NCBI GenBank assembly: GCA_023407175.1
Contig: JAEYMU010000056.1
Span: 186,001-250,000 of the forward strand
Length of the DNA: 64,000 nucleotides
From: Bacillota bacterium
GTDB taxonomy: Bacteria; Bacillota_A; Clostridia; Lachnospirales; Lachnospiraceae
Direction: 5' to 3'
The translations under genes and the position numbers were made by a program. A model generated the notes under the pieces. The model saw nothing but the letters and a program-made list of their open reading frames with translations, had not been told where the DNA came from and did no database searches. Of this stretch, positions 60,942 through 64,000 are shown piece after piece. Numbering within the stretch: position 1 is the stretch's first letter; every line of letters starts with the position of its first letter.

Positions 60942-62688
60942 ACTGTTTTATTCTAAAGAAGAACTGGCTGATATCTTCGCCCTCATAGGAATGATTTCTG
61001 GCACCTTGTATCCGTCTATTGGAGTTAAGCTTTCCATCCTTGAGATCATATATCCGTACACGGTTATTGTAGACAAAAATAATTGTCTGGCTAGTTAAAA
61101 AAACATGGCATAACCTGGAGTTTATCAGGCTTTGATGCTGCATACTTTCGAGCTCATTAACAAAACACCACTGGTTATCTTTAAAACGAAAAAGTAATAT
61201 TCCTGAATCAACACCGCGGATTATTACAAATATGTATTCGCCTGAGGGTGCAAAAAAGGCATCACTGATTGAAGAAGAAAACATCGCTTCATAGTCTGTT
61301 TCTCCGTTCTTCTGATTGAGTATCTTCAGCGAACGGCCTGCAATTTTTGTGACCCACTTACCATTCGGTGACGATTTGCTGTGTATTTTTTCTTTCGAAC
61401 CATTCTTAGCCACAGGTGTATCATATACATTCTTTATTGGTGTCACAGTAATATCATCTGTTTGAAAAACGGACACAGCTGAACGCGAAATATCAAGTTT
61501 TTCAAGCAGTGCCTCCAAATTCTCCAAATCACGCAGACCATGACACCCAAAAAACCAGTGAACTCCTTTCGAATCAGATACTCCTGAAACCACCTCCGTG
61601 AAGTAATCCCAGTCAACAGGCGACAGGGAGTGACCAATCACAATGACATTCTGAATTCCCGTTAAACTTGTGAAAAAAGCTTTATGCTTCAATATGATTT
61701 CACTGCAATTCTTGGTCAGGCTCTCATCACTCTCAGCAACCAAACGAATTACCTGATCCTGAGCTGCATCAATTAAATATTGCTTATGTGGATTTCTTGC
61801 CGACCTTAAGGAATCGTCTTTAAAATCATACGAATTATCGCTTGCTCCAGGCATATGTCCCAAAATCAGATTCTCTTCAGGATGATATTTATTTTTCTTC
61901 CGGCAGCCATGAATGTAACACACATGATTATCTGCCACTCCATATAGCTCTTCCACAAACTCTGTATAGTTGAAACACAACACCTTACCATTACGGAACA
62001 TATTACGAAGCGGTTTATCTTCCGTCCCAATCGTAAGCGACTCTATCCACATACGGAATCGGCGCGGGAGTTCATAACAAACTGTCAAGATTGGATTCGC
62101 TGCTGTTTCCGCCGCCATAAAAAATTCGGCTACGCCCGCATCCTTATCATATACATCATATATGTCCAGCCAATTATCGACCATAAACTTACCACTCATG
62201 GCCCGCATATTAAAATGAGCAAGTGCCCCCTCAAAATCTGCCCAGATATCATTTGGCGTCCAGAAATTTTCCAATGACTGTCGGAGACTGTTGCTTTTCC
62301 CAAGAGAATCCCGGAATGCATAATAGCTTGACTGAACACCGTGCATCAGGTCAAATCCATTTCCCAGAATATAAAGAACTTGATCGTTATCCGGAGCAAT
62401 ATCATCTTTCGGGACAACATTCCACGCCTTCAAACGCTCATGAAAAATTGCTTTTTCCTCTTCCTTTTTCTGTTGCCACCACTGATTCTCTTGTTGTTTC
62501 CGTTCTTTATCCTGTTGTTCCCTGGCTGCCTTATTGCATTCTATGCAATTCTTGGGCAGTTCCCAACCACGGCTGGCAAATTGCTCCTGTTTATTCCGTC
62601 TGAATATGAACTTTCTGCCGCAGCTGCGACAGATCAGCTCCTGGGGCTTTGGAGTTGCAGATGGATTATCCGCTATTATATCAGCCAT
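60940..62688 (-). CDS. Zinc ribbon-AbiH-propeller fusion, candidate phage defence protein
   Basis: 582 residues. Residues 20-51 hold a zinc ribbon (C20-RS-C23, C48-IE-C51), followed by a charged helix rich in Gln/Glu/Lys (~55-85). Residues ~103-420 resemble AbiH: YILGNGFDLMHGVQSSYYAF, ADFEGALAHF, VLCFNYTEFVEELYG and VCYIHGCR, then VIVIGHSLSPVDWDYF. Residues ~430-582 look like two to three WD40/propeller-type blades (SPNGKWVTKIAGRSLKIL, FAPSGEYIFVI, RVRIYDLKDGKL). AbiH gives abortive infection in lactococci by an unknown mechanism. The extra domains are unusual for the family. AGGTG precedes the ATG. Confidence 0.7.
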   Translation of the reverse strand: MADIIADNPSATPKPQELICRSCGRKFIFRRNKQEQFASRGWELPKNCIECNKAAREQQDKERKQQENQWWQQKKEEEKAIFHERLKAWNVVPKDDIAPDNDQVLYILGNGFDLMHGVQSSYYAFRDSLGKSNSLRQSLENFWTPNDIWADFEGALAHFNMRAMSGKFMVDNWLDIYDVYDKDAGVAEFFMAAETAANPILTVCYELPRRFRMWIESLTIGTEDKPLRNMFRNGKVLCFNYTEFVEELYGVADNHVCYIHGCRKKNKYHPEENLILGHMPGASDNSYDFKDDSLRSARNPHKQYLIDAAQDQVIRLVAESDESLTKNCSEIILKHKAFFTSLTGIQNVIVIGHSLSPVDWDYFTEVVSGVSDSKGVHWFFGCHGLRDLENLEALLEKLDISRSAVSVFQTDDITVTPIKNVYDTPVAKNGSKEKIHSKSSPNGKWVTKIAGRSLKILNQKNGETDYEAMFSSSISDAFFAPSGEYIFVIIRGVDSGILLFRFKDNQWCFVNELESMQHQSLINSRLCHVFLTSQTIIFVYNNRVRIYDLKDGKLNSNRRIQGARNHSYEGEDISQFFFRIKQ

Positions 62689-62850
62689 ATCATTTTCACC
62701 TCTTATTCTCTATCCGTTTGTAAGAATAATATCACACCAGTGAAGGTTTGTGTATACTATCTTCAGCCAGCTTCTTGACATTTAAGGTTTGATCGTTTTT
62801 GCCGCTGAATATAGGTTCTGCCGAATTGTATACCTTTTGCTAAAAAGTGT

Positions 62851-62895
62851 GGGTTTTGCCCCGTGGTTCCCTTCCACGAGACAAAACCCTTTTTT
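62851..62895. terminator. Strong hairpin terminator
   Basis: GGGTTTTG...CGTGG pairs with CCACG...CAAAACCC (62851-62889), followed by TTTTTT on the plus strand and by ACACTTTTT on the minus strand. It lies in the 516-base gap between the AbiH-like gene and the Fic gene. Apart from this hairpin and the repeat at 63.0 kb, the gap holds no gene. Confidence 0.65.
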
Positions 62896-63003
62896 CATAT
62901 TCACATGGCGTTACCCCGTCCTCACTTCCAAGGAAACTTATCCATCTCACCTTCCATAAAAACACAATTCCATCTCACCAAAAACCCGAAAGTGCCCGTG
63001 AAA

Positions 63004-63096
63004 TCAAGGTTTCCGCACGAGAAGCGTAACTGTTTCCACATGCCTTGAACGGTTGAAAAAGATGCCACTTGAGCCTAGTAGGGCCTTGGCGGCAAG
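63004..63096 (-). repeat. Dispersed HVE-type repeat, rightmost copy
   Basis: On the minus strand it reads AAKALLGSSGIFFNRSRHVE then TVTLLVRKP with TGA at 63004. The plus-strand core is CACATGCCTTGAACGGTTGA and GATGCCACTTGAGCC. It shares its left part with the 44.2 kb copy and its right part with the 51.3 and 60.4 kb copies. Confidence 0.6.
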
Positions 63097-63204
63097 TTGC
63101 ATTCTTTCTTTATTATCCAATCCAAAATCTCTGTTTCATACTATATATACATAAAGTACCAAACCAATAAGTTTGATACTTTTAAATCGTAGTCATTATA
63201 CTTT

Positions 63205-63966
63205 TTACATTTGCTGTATATGCTGTGATTGGTTCTGTTCTAGTATAATAGAAATATATTTATCAAGCTGTACCTCTTCTAATTCCGCATGCATATTTAT
63301 AAAATCATCCAGAAGGCCTTCCGCTGCATATTTATCTAATGCGTTATAATAATCCAGTTTGTTTTCTTTTGCTATAGAAACTGGTAAAAAGCCACAACTC
63401 ATTAGTTGATAGTTCATAATCAGTCTGGACGTCCTGCCATTGCCATCTTGAAATGGATGAATTCGTACAAATTCTGCATGGGTCCAGGCTGCAAGTTCAA
63501 TTGGATTCAAATCTTTTTTACATTTTAAATCTGCAAAGAAGTTTTTAATCTGAACATACATTTCATTTCTTGCAGGTGGTGTATGACTAGCCCCACTAAT
63601 AAAAACTTCCTCATTTCGATATATACCACCAACTATGATATTCTCCATGACAAGTGCATGTATATCCTTTACTATTTTTTCATCCAACGGAAGCCCGTCT
63701 TTGATGCATTACTTCACATAACGAAAGGCTTTTTTATGATTTATAACTTCATATATTTCTCTAAGTGATTTTCCACCAATGGAAATGCCATCTTCCAATA
63801 CTACCTTAGTTTCCATCAGTGTAAGGGTATTTCCTTCGATTGCAGTAGAATTATGTGTAAATTCCACTTCAAAAGCATCATTATAAGATTTAACAGTCAC
63901 TCCATGAAGTGTATCTTTTCCATTTTCATATAGTCTTTGCTTTTCTAATATTCTGTTAATATCCAA
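63205..63966 (-). pseudogene. Fic-domain protein gene interrupted by one in-frame stop
   Basis: The ATG at 63966 opens MDINRILEKQRLYENGKDTL and contains the inhibitory motif in THNSTAIEGNTL ([S/T]xxxE[G/N]). TAA at 63709-63711 ends the frame after HKKAFRYVK. The same frame continues CIKDGLPLDEKIVKDIHALV to the intact catalytic motif HPFQDGNGRTSR and a flap, ending at 63205. Only one codon is lesioned. Fic proteins attach AMP or related groups to target hydroxyls; this would be a class II, self-inhibited form. A recent nonsense mutation, readthrough or sequencing error are all possible. Confidence 0.75.
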
Positions 63967-64000
63967 GTTTACACCTCATTTCATATTATAACTATTATAC

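Noticed and set aside
1..64000. CRISPR arrays, rRNA, tRNA, complete IS elements or prophage genes.
   Set aside because: No regularly spaced repeats, cloverleaf-like genes, transposases, integrases or phage structural genes were recognised in any frame.

Overview
The window is AT-rich chromosomal DNA of a low-GC Gram-positive anaerobe, most likely a Clostridia member of the Lachnospiraceae type. The evidence is strong AGGAGG ribosome sites, frequent TTG starts, a BspA-type leucine-rich-repeat surface protein, LytTR/DUF3021 and EFR1 genes, YtrA-type GntR operons and DtxR-like iron boxes. No rRNA, tRNA, CRISPR array, prophage or intact transposase was seen. The whole window reads as accessory DNA, with two visibly GC-richer blocks (about 6.9-9.1 kb and 27.6-35.7 kb).

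Layout. 0-4 kb: the 3' part of a BspA-like protein, then a CPBP protease / LytTR / DUF3021 operon. 4-6.5 kb: a PEP/pyruvate-binding protein on a degenerate KaiC-like N-terminus. 6.9-9.2 kb: a DHA2 drug exporter divergent from its TetR regulator, with two matching operators. 9.2-11 kb: a MerR/iron-alcohol dehydrogenase operon with a textbook 19-bp-spacer MerR promoter and a 14-codon leader ORF.

11.1-24.6 kb: the main object of interest, a ten-gene minus-strand operon. In transcription order it encodes an acyl-AMP ligase, a free-standing carrier protein, a PaaK/CapK-type adenylating enzyme, two BtrH-like Cys-His-Asp acyltransferase/peptidase-fold proteins, a one-pass membrane protein, two ABC exporters, an NRPS with A-PCP and a third, fused BtrH-like domain, and a GT2 glycosyltransferase. 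There is no thioesterase and no complete condensation domain. I infer that the BtrH-like domains do the amide-forming or release chemistry and that the two ABC proteins export the product.

24.8-35.7 kb: a putative metal-starvation island. Three promoters (nrdI; a Nik/Dpp-type importer; an AraC gene beside a YbtP/YbtQ-like ABC pair) share a GGTTAGT-N5-CTAAC operator next to the -10 box or start codon. 35.8-43.9 kb: YolD/UvrX Y-family polymerase under a LexA box, two paralogous lipases, a CPBP protease, and a MacB-like ABC system.

44-64 kb: small resistance and stress modules (GyrI/AraC proteins, MFS, an ABC-F with a leader peptide, ABC-2 exporters with YtrA, two EFR1 flavodoxin-ferredoxins with ArsR or MerR regulators, a zinc ribbon-AbiH-propeller fusion, and a Fic gene with one in-frame stop), mixed with gene remnants. 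A dispersed repeat, always on the minus strand, punctuates this region. Its copies end in a short reading frame resembling HVETVVLL, the C-terminus typical of RlmD/RumA-type RNA methyltransferases. It may mark serial integration events.
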